DNA of 20,239 bases from positions 1 through 20,239 of IMG/VR virus record IMGVR_UViG_3300022467_001382. One strand, 5' to 3'. Source of the DNA: a virus. Both the position numbers and the translations under genes were made by a program. Positions 13,373-20,239 of this stretch are shown here, piece after piece (positions within the stretch are counted from its first letter, which is position 1; every line of letters starts with the position of its first letter). The notes beneath the pieces are model-generated. The model saw nothing but the letters and a program-made list of their open reading frames with translations, searched no databases and was not told the DNA's origin.

Positions 13373-14125
13373 TCAGCGCGGCGAGATCATCACGCAGCGG
13401 CAGTTGGCGATGTTCGCCAGGCTGCCACGACGGTCGCCGGGATACTGCAGCGGCTCGCCGCCGACCGTGAAGTAGCTCTCGATCGGCACGGTCTGGCCGT
13501 CCGCCTCGAGGTGGTCCGGCCGGGTGTGGTCGTCGTGGTGCGCGACCCAGCGCTTCTCCGCGCGCCGGCCGACACGGAAGGCCTGCTGCGCGACGAATCC
13601 GCTGAATCCGGTGAACCCGGTGCGCACCGTGCGCTTCACCCGGGCCCGCCAGGTCGCGCCGAGCTGCCGGAACTCCCCGTAGAAGTCGCGCTGGGCGATG
13701 TCGCCACCCGCCGCCGTGATGCTCGGCGTCTCGAGGTCGAGCGCGAGGTCCAGCGCCGCGCTGACAGCCTTCTCGTCGATGGTGGTCTTCAGCGTGTAGT
13801 CGACCCGGGTCGCCGCGGTCATCACCGCCATCGCACTGGCGTAGGCCTCCTCGCCGAGGTCCAGCTCCGCGAGGCTGTCCGAGAGGTAGCGCCACTCCTG
13901 GCTGCCGCGCTCCAGGCCACTGGCCGCCAGCGTGTCGACGATGGCCTGGTGCCAGCGGTTCGTTGCGAAGGCCGGCTGCAGGCTGCGAGCCAGCGCCTGC
14001 TTCTTCACCGCGAGGAGCATCGCCTTCGTCTCGCGCACCAGGGCGCGCTCGAGGCGGGACTCGTCCGCGGACTGCTGGCTGAGCGCCTTGCCGGGACTGA
14101 CGAAGCGCTCAGCCAGCGTGTCCAT
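13373..14125 (-). CDS. MuF-like minor head protein
   Basis: A 250-residue protein. The N-terminal two-thirds is helical (ETKAMLLAVKKQALARSLQPAF, SDSLAELDLGEEAYASAMAV). The C-terminal domain has the phage Mu F / SPP1 gp7 signature: RRAEKRWVAHHDDHTRPDHLEADGQTVP with R202-x-x-H205, then ESYFTVGGEPLQYPGDRRGS and a final IANCRC (Cys 242 and 244). These proteins bind the portal inside the head and may be ejected with or protect the DNA; a few carry toxin domains in the same position, but none is present here. ATG 14125 follows the TAA of the upstream gene with no gap, and GAGG lies 5 nt before it, so the two genes are coupled. The gap of 81 bases to the protease gene shows no promoter or terminator. 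Confidence 0.85.
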   Translation of the reverse strand: MDTLAERFVSPGKALSQQSADESRLERALVRETKAMLLAVKKQALARSLQPAFATNRWHQAIVDTLAASGLERGSQEWRYLSDSLAELDLGEEAYASAMAVMTAATRVDYTLKTTIDEKAVSAALDLALDLETPSITAAGGDIAQRDFYGEFRQLGATWRARVKRTVRTGFTGFSGFVAQQAFRVGRRAEKRWVAHHDDHTRPDHLEADGQTVPIESYFTVGGEPLQYPGDRRGSLANIANCRCVMISPR

Positions 14126-15112
14126 TTAGCCCTCGCTGATCGGGGTGTTCGGCTGCGCGGTCGTCGCGGGCAGCGGAGCGGCGTCCGAGGTGGTCTGCGC
14201 CTCGGTGTTGCTGACAGCCGGCGCCGCCACGTCACTGGCGTTCGCCGTGTTCTGCGGCTGCGCGGCGGCGAGCTTCTCGGCCACCGGGTCGGTGCTCACG
14301 GCGTCCGGAGGCAGCGGCGAGTTGTCGGCGGTGAGGTTCGTGCCCTCGCCCACGACGTCGCTGACGGCCACGGTCTGCGGGCTGTTCGGGTTGCCGTTGT
14401 TCACCGGCACCTCGCCGTCCGGCACCGCGTCCGCCGGCAGCGCGTCGCGCTCGGTGACCGAGCTCGGCTGCGCGTTGTCGGTCGAGTTGACGACGCCGGC
14501 GTCCTGCTGCGGCGTGCCCGGGTGGCTCACGATCTCGGCGTCAGCCGATGCGCCCGCGGATTCCCCGCTCGATGCCGAATCGGCAGGGCCGCTGGCGTCG
14601 GGGCCAGATGCCGTGGCCGTTCCCTCCACGTCGATCGGCTCTGCGCCGGATTCCGGAGCGCTCGCTCCCGAGTCCGCCACCGCGCCCGAATCCGCCGCAC
14701 CACTGTCCGAAGAGCTCGCATCGCCCGTACCCCCGGTGGCACCCTCGCTGGGTGCGCTCGGCTCGAGGGTAGCGGGCTCGCTCGCGGAGTCCTCGACCGG
14801 CGCGCCGCTGTCGGCGGGCTGGTAGGCCTCGACGGGTGGCAGCTCACCGGCGGCGACGGCCGAGCCGGAGTCCTCGGCGGCAGGAGTGGATGGCGTGGTG
14901 GCGGCGTTGCCGAACTCCTCGTTGAGGGCGTCCTCGATCAGCTCGATCTCGTCCTCCTCGGTCTGCTCGATGACCGCTTCGGCGCGGGCACGGATGTCGG
15001 CGAGCTTCTGCAGCTTCGGGTTGAGCTTCTTCTTGCCGGCGTCGCTCAGGTCCGCCTGGCCCAGGTCGGGCGTCTCGGACGTGTCGGGCGTTTCGGTGGG
15101 CTGGTCAGTCAT
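14126..15112 (-). CDS. Acidic disordered DSGA-repeat head-module protein
   Basis: A 328-residue protein. Residues 22-68 form a charged helix (KKLNPKLQKLADIRARAEAV, then EEDEIELIEDALNEEF), a likely coiled coil. From about 70 to the end it is low-complexity Ala/Ser/Pro/Asp/Thr-rich sequence. DSG occurs at 81, 101, 136, 141 and 147, with ESG at 154. No family is recognised. It lies between the CxxC protein and the MuF gene and has a strong RBS (AGGAG, 5 nt before ATG 15112, overlapping the previous TAG), so it is probably well expressed. A scaffold-type or internal head protein is a reasonable guess from its acidity, helix and location. Its resemblance to the protease linkers suggests the two work together or exchanged sequence. 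Confidence 0.75.
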   Translation of the reverse strand: MTDQPTETPDTSETPDLGQADLSDAGKKKLNPKLQKLADIRARAEAVIEQTEEDEIELIEDALNEEFGNAATTPSTPAAEDSGSAVAAGELPPVEAYQPADSGAPVEDSASEPATLEPSAPSEGATGGTGDASSSDSGAADSGAVADSGASAPESGAEPIDVEGTATASGPDASGPADSASSGESAGASADAEIVSHPGTPQQDAGVVNSTDNAQPSSVTERDALPADAVPDGEVPVNNGNPNSPQTVAVSDVVGEGTNLTADNSPLPPDAVSTDPVAEKLAAAQPQNTANASDVAAPAVSNTEAQTTSDAAPLPATTAQPNTPISEG

Positions 15113-15120
15113 CTCTGCTC

Positions 15121-15624
15121 CTACGCGTGAGTGGTCAGGGCGGGGGAGTCGCCCGTCAGGTCCTGACGATACACCGGCAGGCCCAGCTTGCTTTGCAGGC
15201 GGTACGCGAGCTCGTTGATGTCGTGTTCGGTGCCGGTGATGGCCAGGTCGTGCACGTAGACGTTGAGCAGATGCACCACCCGCGCCGCGTCATACTCGCA
15301 GCATCCGCCGTGCGTCTCGAGGAGGATCGGCACGACGTCCCAGGCGTTTCGGATCGCCTTCGCGACATAGCTGTCGTCGGCGCGCCAGACCGTGTGCGCG
15401 GTGTGCTTGGGCCGGTTGCCGAAGATCTGGTGTCGGCGGTCGCCGCGAGGCGCCCGGCGCACGATGTCGTTGCCGAGCCGCTCGAGGGCCTTGATCACCA
15501 GCACGTCGCAGACTGCGAGCAGGACGCTCATCTGGTACTCCGGCGCGAGGCTGTACGCCCCGCAGACCGGGCAGACGGACGGGATGTGCGCGGAGTGATC
15601 TACGGGCGCATCGGTGATGGTCAT
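15121..15624 (-). CDS. CxxC protein downstream of the portal, unknown function
   Basis: A 167-residue protein. The N-terminus has a single CPVC knuckle (Cys 18 and 21), then a hydrophobic helix MSVLLAVCDVLVIKALERLG, a basic loop VRRAPRGDRRHQIFGNRP and a second helical half with WRADDSYVAKAIRNAWDVV, a vicinal Cys pair at 108-109 and HLLNVYVHDLAITGTEHDIN. No known enzyme motif is seen. It starts 7 nt after the portal stop without a clear SD, so translation is probably coupled to the portal. It could bind metal; a role in portal or head assembly is suggested only by location. Confidence 0.7.
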   Translation of the reverse strand: MTITDAPVDHSAHIPSVCPVCGAYSLAPEYQMSVLLAVCDVLVIKALERLGNDIVRRAPRGDRRHQIFGNRPKHTAHTVWRADDSYVAKAIRNAWDVVPILLETHGGCCEYDAARVVHLLNVYVHDLAITGTEHDINELAYRLQSKLGLPVYRQDLTGDSPALTTHA

Positions 15625-15631
15625 GGTCTGG

Positions 15632-17836
15632 TCACTGTCCCGTCAGGTCGAGGATGTCGTCGTCGATGGTCGGTTCGGCCGGCGCGAAGCCGAGCTGCTG
15701 GCTGAGGCTGCCGCGCAGTCCCATCCCGGAGATGCTCATCGTCGCACCGCGCTGGATCTGGTAGGCGCCCACCGGCTCCGGCGTCCAGTCCTTCTCCACC
15801 GTCAGCTCGGTGGGCGTGAACTCGTACTCGCCGTCCGGAAGGTTCAGCAGCTGCTCCGGGGTGTCCGGGATCGTCGCGAGGGCCGGCGCCGCCAGCGGGC
15901 TGCCCGCCGTTGACGGAACCGCTCCCGGGTTGCGCGCCGGGGTCTGACCGTTCGTGCCGGACGGCGCGACCGGCGGGCTGACCGGCTCGATTGGCCGCGG
16001 GTTGTCCGCGTCCTCGGCGTTCGGGCCGCTGATCGCGTCCCCGGCCACGTCGGGCGGCGTACCGTCGGTCGGGCCCATCGGGGTGCCGGCCAGCAGCGCC
16101 TTCAGCTGCTCCACGAGGATCGCCAGTCCCGGGCGCAGCATCAGCGCCGGGTCCTGCTGGACCATCTCGAAGGCGGCATTGATGGCCGGGTCGTCGATCT
16201 CCTCCTTGGGCGCGTCCTCCTCGTCGAAGCCGTTCGCCTTGCGCAGCGCCTTCGCGCTGATCGCGCCCTTCTCGTAGAGCACCTGCGCGTCGGCGGACCG
16301 GTTCGGCCGCACGATCAGGTCGGAGACGTCGTACCAGATCACCCACTGCTCGGCCTCGTCGACGCTCATCCCGTTCGCTACGAGGATCGGCCGCAGGTAC
16401 TGGGTGGTCAGCGCGTCGCAGATCAGCTGCAGCGGCGGCTCGATGTGCGCGGTGACGACCTCCTCCTGGACCAGCCAGGCGCCCCAGTGGTTCATGCCGT
16501 CGGTGCCGAGCAGCAGCTCGGGCGGCGCATCGAGGCCCAGCGCCAGCCGGCGGATGGCCTCCTCGCGCAGCGGGCGCGCCTCGGTGTCCAGCGGCTTGTC
16601 GAAGGTGATGTGGTGGAACTTGTCCGCCACGTCGTCCGGCGCGGTAACCACGAGCGGCACGACCGCGCTGGCGTTCGAGCGGTCGCCGATCGGCGTCAGC
16701 ATCGACTGGATCAGCGCGTCGGTGAACGGGTCCTCTGGGCTGTCGTCCGGGATGCCCTGCGCGCGCTTCGCGGCGCGGGACGCGGACTCGGGCACGACGA
16801 ACAGGCCGGCGCCCGCCAGCCGGGAATCGACCTGCGCCGAGATGTGCATTGTCAGGCCGACCAGCTCGCGCAGCACCGGAAGCGCCGAGCGGGTGGGGCT
16901 GTCTGCGCTCCACCAGTACTTCGGGTGCGGCCGCCAGACCCGGATCAGGTACAGGTCATCCGGACGCGCCCGGACGATCTCCTGCTCGGTCGGTCCGAGC
17001 CGGAGCTGCACCAAGTCGCCCTGCATGAACTGGACCTCGGCGATGGAGAGCATCCGCCAGTCCAGGTCATCCAGCGTGCTCTGATCCAGCGGCTCGTCGT
17101 CGACCTCGGCGGCCGGGTCCTTCGGCGTGCGGTCGACGCGCTGAGGCGAGGTGATCTCGCCGTAGCCGCGCTGGTTCGCCGGCGTCGTGCCGTTGCCGAC
17201 CTCACGCGCGTCGCGCTCGGCCTCGCTCTCCTCGAGCATGTCCTTCGGGATGCCGACCAGCCAGCCGTCGCCCGGGATGAACAGGTTGATGGTCAGCCGC
17301 TCCACCAGGCGGGACAGTCCGAGGTGGCCGTCGCCGAGCGCCGAGAGAATCTGCTTCTTGCTCTCGTCCTCGGTCGGGATCGGGTCGGTGCCAGGGTCGT
17401 TGGCGACCGTGCCGACGAACAGCTTGGCCTTCGAGGTGCGCTGGGCCAGGGTGGTGGCGACGAAGCGGAGCTCGCTCACCAGGTCGTACATGCTCCAGCC
17501 GTCGTCCTGCCAGCTCTCGTGCGTCGTGCGACGGAAGCTGGTGGAGGCAACGGTCTTGTTCGTGATCCGCACCGCGGACGCCGTGATCGAGTTGATCGCG
17601 CCCGGCATTGGCGCCAGGTTGCTCTCCCGGCCGCTCTGGCTCGGGCTCACGATCTCGTCGAAGCCACCGGGCCGGTGCTCGCGCTCCCACCACTTCTCGA
17701 TGACCTCGCCGGACTCGATAGCCTGCGCCCGCGCCGCCTTGCGCGTGGCCTCCTCGGTGGGGTCGTACGGCATGGGAGCACGGAACCCGAGGGCCCGTCG
17801 AATGAGGCCAGGGCGGTTCGGCGCGGTGTCGGACAT
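15632..17836 (-). CDS. Portal protein
   Basis: A 734-residue protein at the head of the structural genes. Residues 35-140 contain IESGEVIEKWWEREHRPGGF, NLAPMPGAINSITASAVRIT and SMYDLVSELRFVATTLAQRTSKAKLFVG. The middle has FIPGDGWLVGIP, the wing-like beta region RMLSIAEVQFMQGDLVQLRLG, LYLIRVWRPHPKYWWSADSP and ALPVLRELVGLTMHISAQVDSRLAGAGLFVVP. Further on are FHHITFDKPLDTEARPLRE and LGTDGMNHWGAWLVQEEVVT, features shared by actinophage portals that form the dodecameric ring at the DNA-entry vertex. The C-terminal 150 residues are Pro/Gly/Asn-rich and loosely organised, which makes it longer than the usual 450-550. GGGAG lies 5 nt before ATG 17836. The terminase expected upstream is not in the window; other genes intervene. 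Confidence 0.88.
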   Translation of the reverse strand: MSDTAPNRPGLIRRALGFRAPMPYDPTEEATRKAARAQAIESGEVIEKWWEREHRPGGFDEIVSPSQSGRESNLAPMPGAINSITASAVRITNKTVASTSFRRTTHESWQDDGWSMYDLVSELRFVATTLAQRTSKAKLFVGTVANDPGTDPIPTEDESKKQILSALGDGHLGLSRLVERLTINLFIPGDGWLVGIPKDMLEESEAERDAREVGNGTTPANQRGYGEITSPQRVDRTPKDPAAEVDDEPLDQSTLDDLDWRMLSIAEVQFMQGDLVQLRLGPTEQEIVRARPDDLYLIRVWRPHPKYWWSADSPTRSALPVLRELVGLTMHISAQVDSRLAGAGLFVVPESASRAAKRAQGIPDDSPEDPFTDALIQSMLTPIGDRSNASAVVPLVVTAPDDVADKFHHITFDKPLDTEARPLREEAIRRLALGLDAPPELLLGTDGMNHWGAWLVQEEVVTAHIEPPLQLICDALTTQYLRPILVANGMSVDEAEQWVIWYDVSDLIVRPNRSADAQVLYEKGAISAKALRKANGFDEEDAPKEEIDDPAINAAFEMVQQDPALMLRPGLAILVEQLKALLAGTPMGPTDGTPPDVAGDAISGPNAEDADNPRPIEPVSPPVAPSGTNGQTPARNPGAVPSTAGSPLAAPALATIPDTPEQLLNLPDGEYEFTPTELTVEKDWTPEPVGAYQIQRGATMSISGMGLRGSLSQQLGFAPAEPTIDDDILDLTGQ

Positions 17837-17876
17837 CTGAGCTCCCTGCTGGTGGCGGTCGCTCGGATTCTAGCGG

Positions 17877-18281
17877 TTATCCGTCGATTCGCTTGGAGAT
17901 GTGGCCGACGACATAGTTGAGGCCCAGCGCCCCCAGCAGCGCGTTCCAGGCAGTTCTGAGGGGCTTGGGCACGGCGAGACTTATAACGATCACGACCAGG
18001 CCCACCCAGAAGCCGATGCAGAACGGGCAGTCCAGCCCGGCCATGAAACGCGCGCCGGCGGTCCGCGGCAGCGTCGGCTCGTAGTCCTCGAGGCTCTTCG
18101 GGTCGGTCCGGAACTGCTTCTCCACGACCTCGGCCTCGCGCGCGTACGCGGCCTTGCGCCACTTGCCGAGGACGAGCATCTCCGGCAGCTTGTCGGAGGT
18201 GATCAGTCGGGTCAACCGGGCGACGGCGAGCGGGACGAGGAGCCAGGTGGTCAAGGACGAGTGCGTAGTACGGCGAGTCAC
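17877..18281 (-). CDS. DUF1360 small membrane protein
   Basis: A 134-residue protein. A hydrophobic N-terminal segment (TTWLLVPLAVARLTRLI, residues 11-27) is followed by a charged middle and then GLDCPFCIGFWVGLVVIVISLAV, where a C-P-F-C pair (85, 88) leads into a membrane helix; a third hydrophobic stretch lies at 111-127. 'Ar.tRLit.D.lp' and 'l.C..C.gfW.gl' are the DUF1360 hallmarks. The function of that family is unknown; it occurs in actinophages and bacilli and is predicted to be in the host membrane. The GTG at 18281 is the first start after an in-frame stop, with a weak RBS. It could take part in lysis or superinfection exclusion, but nothing in the sequence shows this. Confidence 0.8.
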   Translation of the reverse strand: MTRRTTHSSLTTWLLVPLAVARLTRLITSDKLPEMLVLGKWRKAAYAREAEVVEKQFRTDPKSLEDYEPTLPRTAGARFMAGLDCPFCIGFWVGLVVIVISLAVPKPLRTAWNALLGALGLNYVVGHISKRIDG

Positions 18282-18314
18282 GGCCTGAGAGTAGCAGCTC
18301 CCGCGGCACGAAGC

Positions 18315-18608
18315 TCAGTCCTGCTCGAGCTCGTCGTCCGGTCGCTTCTCGAAGGTGATCGCGATATCGAAGCCCTCGTCCATCGCCTGCTGGAAGAACG
18401 CCGCGGCCTCCGGGTTCCCGATGGTCAGCTCGATCCGGCCGGACGGCGTGGCGGACGCCCAGGTCTCATTGGCCGGGTTCTTGCCGCCAGTGACCGGCTG
18501 CAGCACGACGCGATTGATCGGCGCCGGCGAGGCGTAGCCACCGCGCTTGGCGTAGGCGAACTGGGTGAGCTCCTGGACGTAGAACCGGGCGGCAACGCGC
18601 TTGGACAT
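18315..18608 (-). CDS. Conserved-looking small phage protein, unknown function
   Basis: A 97-residue protein starting MSKRVAARFYVQELTQFAY, with a central NPANETWASATPSGRIELTIGNPEAAAFF and an acidic end DELEQD. It reads as alternating strands with one helix (PEAAAFFQQAMDEGF). Small proteins with 'v.arFyVqevt', 'N..WasaTPsG...mtI.Np.A...F' occur in many phage and metagenomic contigs without a function. ATG 18608 is chosen over upstream starts at 18638 and 18620 because GGAG lies 6 nt before it. It follows the glycosyltransferase gene by 56 AT-richer bases containing a hairpin and precedes the DUF1360 gene. Confidence 0.7.
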   Translation of the reverse strand: MSKRVAARFYVQELTQFAYAKRGGYASPAPINRVVLQPVTGGKNPANETWASATPSGRIELTIGNPEAAAFFQQAMDEGFDIAITFEKRPDDELEQD

Positions 18609-18630
18609 GGTGGTCTCCATTTCAAGTGAA

Positions 18631-18660
18631 GTGCCCATTCGCTTGATATTGCGCGGGCAC
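18631..18660 (-). other. Hairpin between the glycosyltransferase and the 97-residue protein gene
   Basis: GTGCCC (minus strand 18660-18655) pairs with GGGCAC (18636-18631), and an inner GCG/CGC adds three pairs around an AT-rich loop. It begins 4 bases past the TAG at 18665. No U-run follows, so it is a weak attenuator or mRNA processing candidate. The TTCACTTGAA sequence just after it is also nearly palindromic. Confidence 0.35.
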
Positions 18661-18664
18661 AGTT

Positions 18665-19402
18665 CTAGGTGAGTTGCATGGAGGCCTGCGAGCCCGCGTG
18701 TGCGGCGACCGAGCCGAGACCCAGCATAGCGGGCAGGAGGTTCACCGGGAAGTTGTTGCCGGTGGACAAGAACGGCTCGTCGGCGAGGTCGGGCATCTTG
18801 TCGCTCGCCGAGAACACCTTCACGTCGTCGCGCAAGGCCACCGGGTACTGGTTCACCAGGTTGCCGTAGACGCTGCGCTTCGAGCCGCCGATCGCGAGGG
18901 CCTCCAGCATCCGGCCCTTGTGCACGAGGAGCGGGACGTGCCGCTCGTAGTCGTAGGTCGGGTGACCGCGCTCCTCGAGGATCAGTGAGGTCTTCTTGTT
19001 CAGACTGGCGTAGCGCCCGCGCGCGGTCTCGGTGCGCGGCGGCAGTGGCCCGCGCGACACGGCGCTGTGCCGCACGAGCTCGGCCAAGCCTACGGGCCGA
19101 CGCCAGTAGATGTCGTCGTTCGACCAGATGAACGGGTCGGTGACCTCCGGGTCCTCGCAGGCCGCGCGCATCGCCCGGTCGGTGTTCGCGATGTAGTCGT
19201 GGTCCTGCTCGAGGTCGATGGCGTGGCCGACCTGCGCGAAGTCGCCGACGTTGAACGGCGACCGGTACGGCCCGACGTGGCCCACGAGCACGACGCGCAG
19301 CTGCGGAGCGTGCTTGGCCAGGGTGCGGAGAACGAGGGGCAGGGTGTGGTTGGCCGGCTCGTTGGCGACCGGGATCACGATGTCCATCTCGTCCAGCAGC
19401 AT
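18665..19402 (-). CDS. Glycosyltransferase, Stealth-like
   Basis: A 245-residue protein. It begins MDIVIPVANEPANHTLPLVLRTLAKH with a nucleotide-binding-type first strand, followed by LRVVLVGHVGPY, IANTDRAMRAACEDPEV and the acidic motif FIWSNDDIYWRRPV (Asp 96 and 97), a probable metal/nucleotide-sugar site. Later comes YDYERHVPLLVHKGRMLEAL, KRSVYGNLVNQYPVALRDDVKV and a C-terminal FLSTGNNF. 'fi..nDDiyw..p', 'D.E.HvPll' and 'rS.YGn' resemble bacterial sugar-phosphate or glycosyl transferases of the Stealth type; the exact substrate cannot be read. In phage late regions such enzymes may modify virion proteins or host envelope glycans. ATG 19402 is preferred over 19414 since GGAG lies 6 nt before it. 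It begins 17 bases after the GDPD gene stop, so the two are probably co-expressed. Confidence 0.65.
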   Translation of the reverse strand: MLLDEMDIVIPVANEPANHTLPLVLRTLAKHAPQLRVVLVGHVGPYRSPFNVGDFAQVGHAIDLEQDHDYIANTDRAMRAACEDPEVTDPFIWSNDDIYWRRPVGLAELVRHSAVSRGPLPPRTETARGRYASLNKKTSLILEERGHPTYDYERHVPLLVHKGRMLEALAIGGSKRSVYGNLVNQYPVALRDDVKVFSASDKMPDLADEPFLSTGNNFPVNLLPAMLGLGSVAAHAGSQASMQLT

Positions 19403-19419
19403 ATCGGTCTCCATCCTCG

Positions 19420-20239
19420 TCAGAATGTCGGCGCGACGTTCCGCGGGTTGCCGATCATCAGACCGCGCACGCCCTTGCCGCGCAGCCGGGCCGCGTTGGC
19501 GGCATCCCCGAGGATGTGCGCGATCACGCGCCCCGCGCCGGCCGTCGCGATTGCCGGGTCGATCACCGCGTCGCTGGAGTGGTAGTCCAGCCCGACGAAG
19601 GTCCACTGCGCCTGCTTCGTGTTGAAGACGCTCATGTCGCCGCCGTCGAAGAAGTAGCCCCAGCTGTCGAAGCCCTGCGCCGCCACCTGGCTGAACAGCG
19701 TGCCGGTGCCCGCCTGCTTCCAGACGAACCAGGTCGGGCCGCCGTTGGCGTTGAGGATCGTCAGCAGCGCGTCGGTGTGCGTGTAGGTCTTGTCCTCCAC
19801 GAAGGCCACGCGCTTCTGCCCGTAGAGCTCCATCCACGAGACGTTGCTGATCCCGGCGATCGGGATGAACGGCATCAGCGGCTGGGTCGGCACGTTCGGG
19901 TTGTCGGTCTGCCAGGCTGTTGCCGCGTACGTGGCCAGTTGCGCGTCGGTCAGGCTCGCAACCGGCAGCGTCGTGCCGTTCACGTTCTGCAGCACCATCC
20001 GGTCGAGGTAGGCGTCGTGGCTCAGCCACGGGTGCCCGTCGGCCGACCACTGCAGGCTGACCTCCATCGCCTTCAGCGGCCAGCGCATCGCGACGGCCTG
20101 GTAGGCGATCGGGGAGTGCTCGATGTAGTTGCCGCTGCCGCCACGGTGCACGCAGTCGAGCGGGTCGGTGGCGGCCTTCATCTGCGGCCAGGTGCGGCCG
20201 ACGTTGCAGACGAACACCGCCTCCGAGGTGCCCTTCTCC
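19420..20239 (-). CDS. GDPD-fold phosphodiesterase (start beyond the right edge)
   Basis: At least 273 codons, open to the edge. A GTG at 20217 would start the visible form, but its GGAGG is only 2 nt away and the frame continues upstream (KGTSEAVFVCNVGRT), so the N-terminus probably lies outside. The GDPD signature is clear: a catalytic His-Arg in DCVHRGGSGNYIEHSP, MEVSLQWSADGHPWLSHDAYLDRMV with Glu and the second catalytic His (LSHD), and PIAGISNVSWMEL and AFVEDKTYTHTDALL, where the 'v.iE.K' metal-ligand strand reads FVEDK. The common E-x-D metal motif reads E-V-S, a variant. GDPD enzymes hydrolyse glycerophosphodiesters; in phages the fold appears in tail fibres and enzymes acting on teichoic acids. 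It may act on host wall or membrane polymer. Residue numbers are not given because the start is unknown. Confidence 0.8.
   Translation of the reverse strand, partial: EKGTSEAVFVCNVGRTWPQMKAATDPLDCVHRGGSGNYIEHSPIAYQAVAMRWPLKAMEVSLQWSADGHPWLSHDAYLDRMVLQNVNGTTLPVASLTDAQLATYAATAWQTDNPNVPTQPLMPFIPIAGISNVSWMELYGQKRVAFVEDKTYTHTDALLTILNANGGPTWFVWKQAGTGTLFSQVAAQGFDSWGYFFDGGDMSVFNTKQAQWTFVGLDYHSSDAVIDPAIATAGAGRVIAHILGDAANAARLRGKGVRGLMIGNPRNVAPTF

Noticed and set aside
10133-15130. A 1665-codon plus-strand open frame
   Set aside because: It lies antisense across the protease, MuF and DSGA genes. It reads as Arg/Val/Gly/Leu-rich low-information protein with no domain, as expected when GC-rich minus-strand genes leave the opposite frame open.
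18665-20050. Extending the glycosyltransferase to 461 residues
   Set aside because: Upstream of 19414 that frame is the shadow of the GDPD gene and reads as Arg-rich nonsense. The start at 19402 has a well-spaced SD.
1-20239. tRNA genes, integrase, toxin-antitoxin or defence genes
   Set aside because: I looked for cloverleaf ends, recombinase active-site motifs and toxin-like domains in all accepted frames and found none. The MuF protein ends at the NCRC motif with no added toxin domain.

Overview
The window is a high-GC segment of a tailed-phage genome, or of a prophage. It carries the head, neck and early tail module of a siphovirus whose host is very probably an actinobacterium. The evidence is the strong G/C bias at third codon positions, the frequent GTG starts, and proteins that match families typical of actinophages: a two-part capsid maturation protease, a large capsid protein with an N-terminal delta-like region, a cysteine-bearing head-tail adaptor, DUF1360 and a DUF1906 lysin. 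Every gene I accept lies on the minus strand, so the module is read from the right edge to the left. The many long plus-strand ORFs are antisense shadows. Genes are tightly packed and no gap exceeds 300 bases. The longest is 248 bases, between the lysin and the capsid gene.

In transcription order, the right end (20239 to 17877) holds a partial GDPD-fold enzyme, a Stealth-like glycosyltransferase, a 97-residue protein of unknown function and a DUF1360 membrane protein. These are accessory or cell-envelope genes placed before the portal. Next (17836 to 13373) come the portal protein, a small CxxC protein, an acidic disordered DSGA-repeat protein and a MuF-type minor head protein. Then (13291 to 9495) comes a very large 1196-residue maturation protease. 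Its two conserved halves are separated by a helical, scaffold-like middle bounded by DSGA-repeat linkers. A small MCDC protein follows.

A DUF1906/peptidoglycan-binding lysin (9469 to 8396) sits inside the head module and is followed by a convincing intrinsic terminator. The major capsid gene (8147 to 6276) has its own leader with an extended -10 candidate, a 12-bp palindrome and a hairpin abutting the ribosome binding site. Two more hairpins lie just past its stop codon. Downstream (6182 to 2445) are a second head protein, a probable major tail protein, a small Pro/Ala-rich protein, the head-tail adaptor, a neck or tail-terminator candidate and an HK97 gp10-like protein. The left end has the tail assembly chaperone pair, probably joined by a -1 frameshift, and the start of the tape measure gene, which runs off the window.

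The terminase genes, most tail-tip genes and any holin lie outside the window or are not recognisable. No tRNA, CRISPR array, integrase, insertion sequence or origin is visible. I see no clearly new defence or mobile system. The most unusual signals are regulatory RNA-like structures: a 34-bp perfect palindrome beside a near-copied RBS, a long hairpin containing the tape-measure RBS, and the capsid leader. On the protein side they are a shared LVASG motif at domain borders of both the protease and the capsid protein, and DSGA linkers shared by two head proteins.
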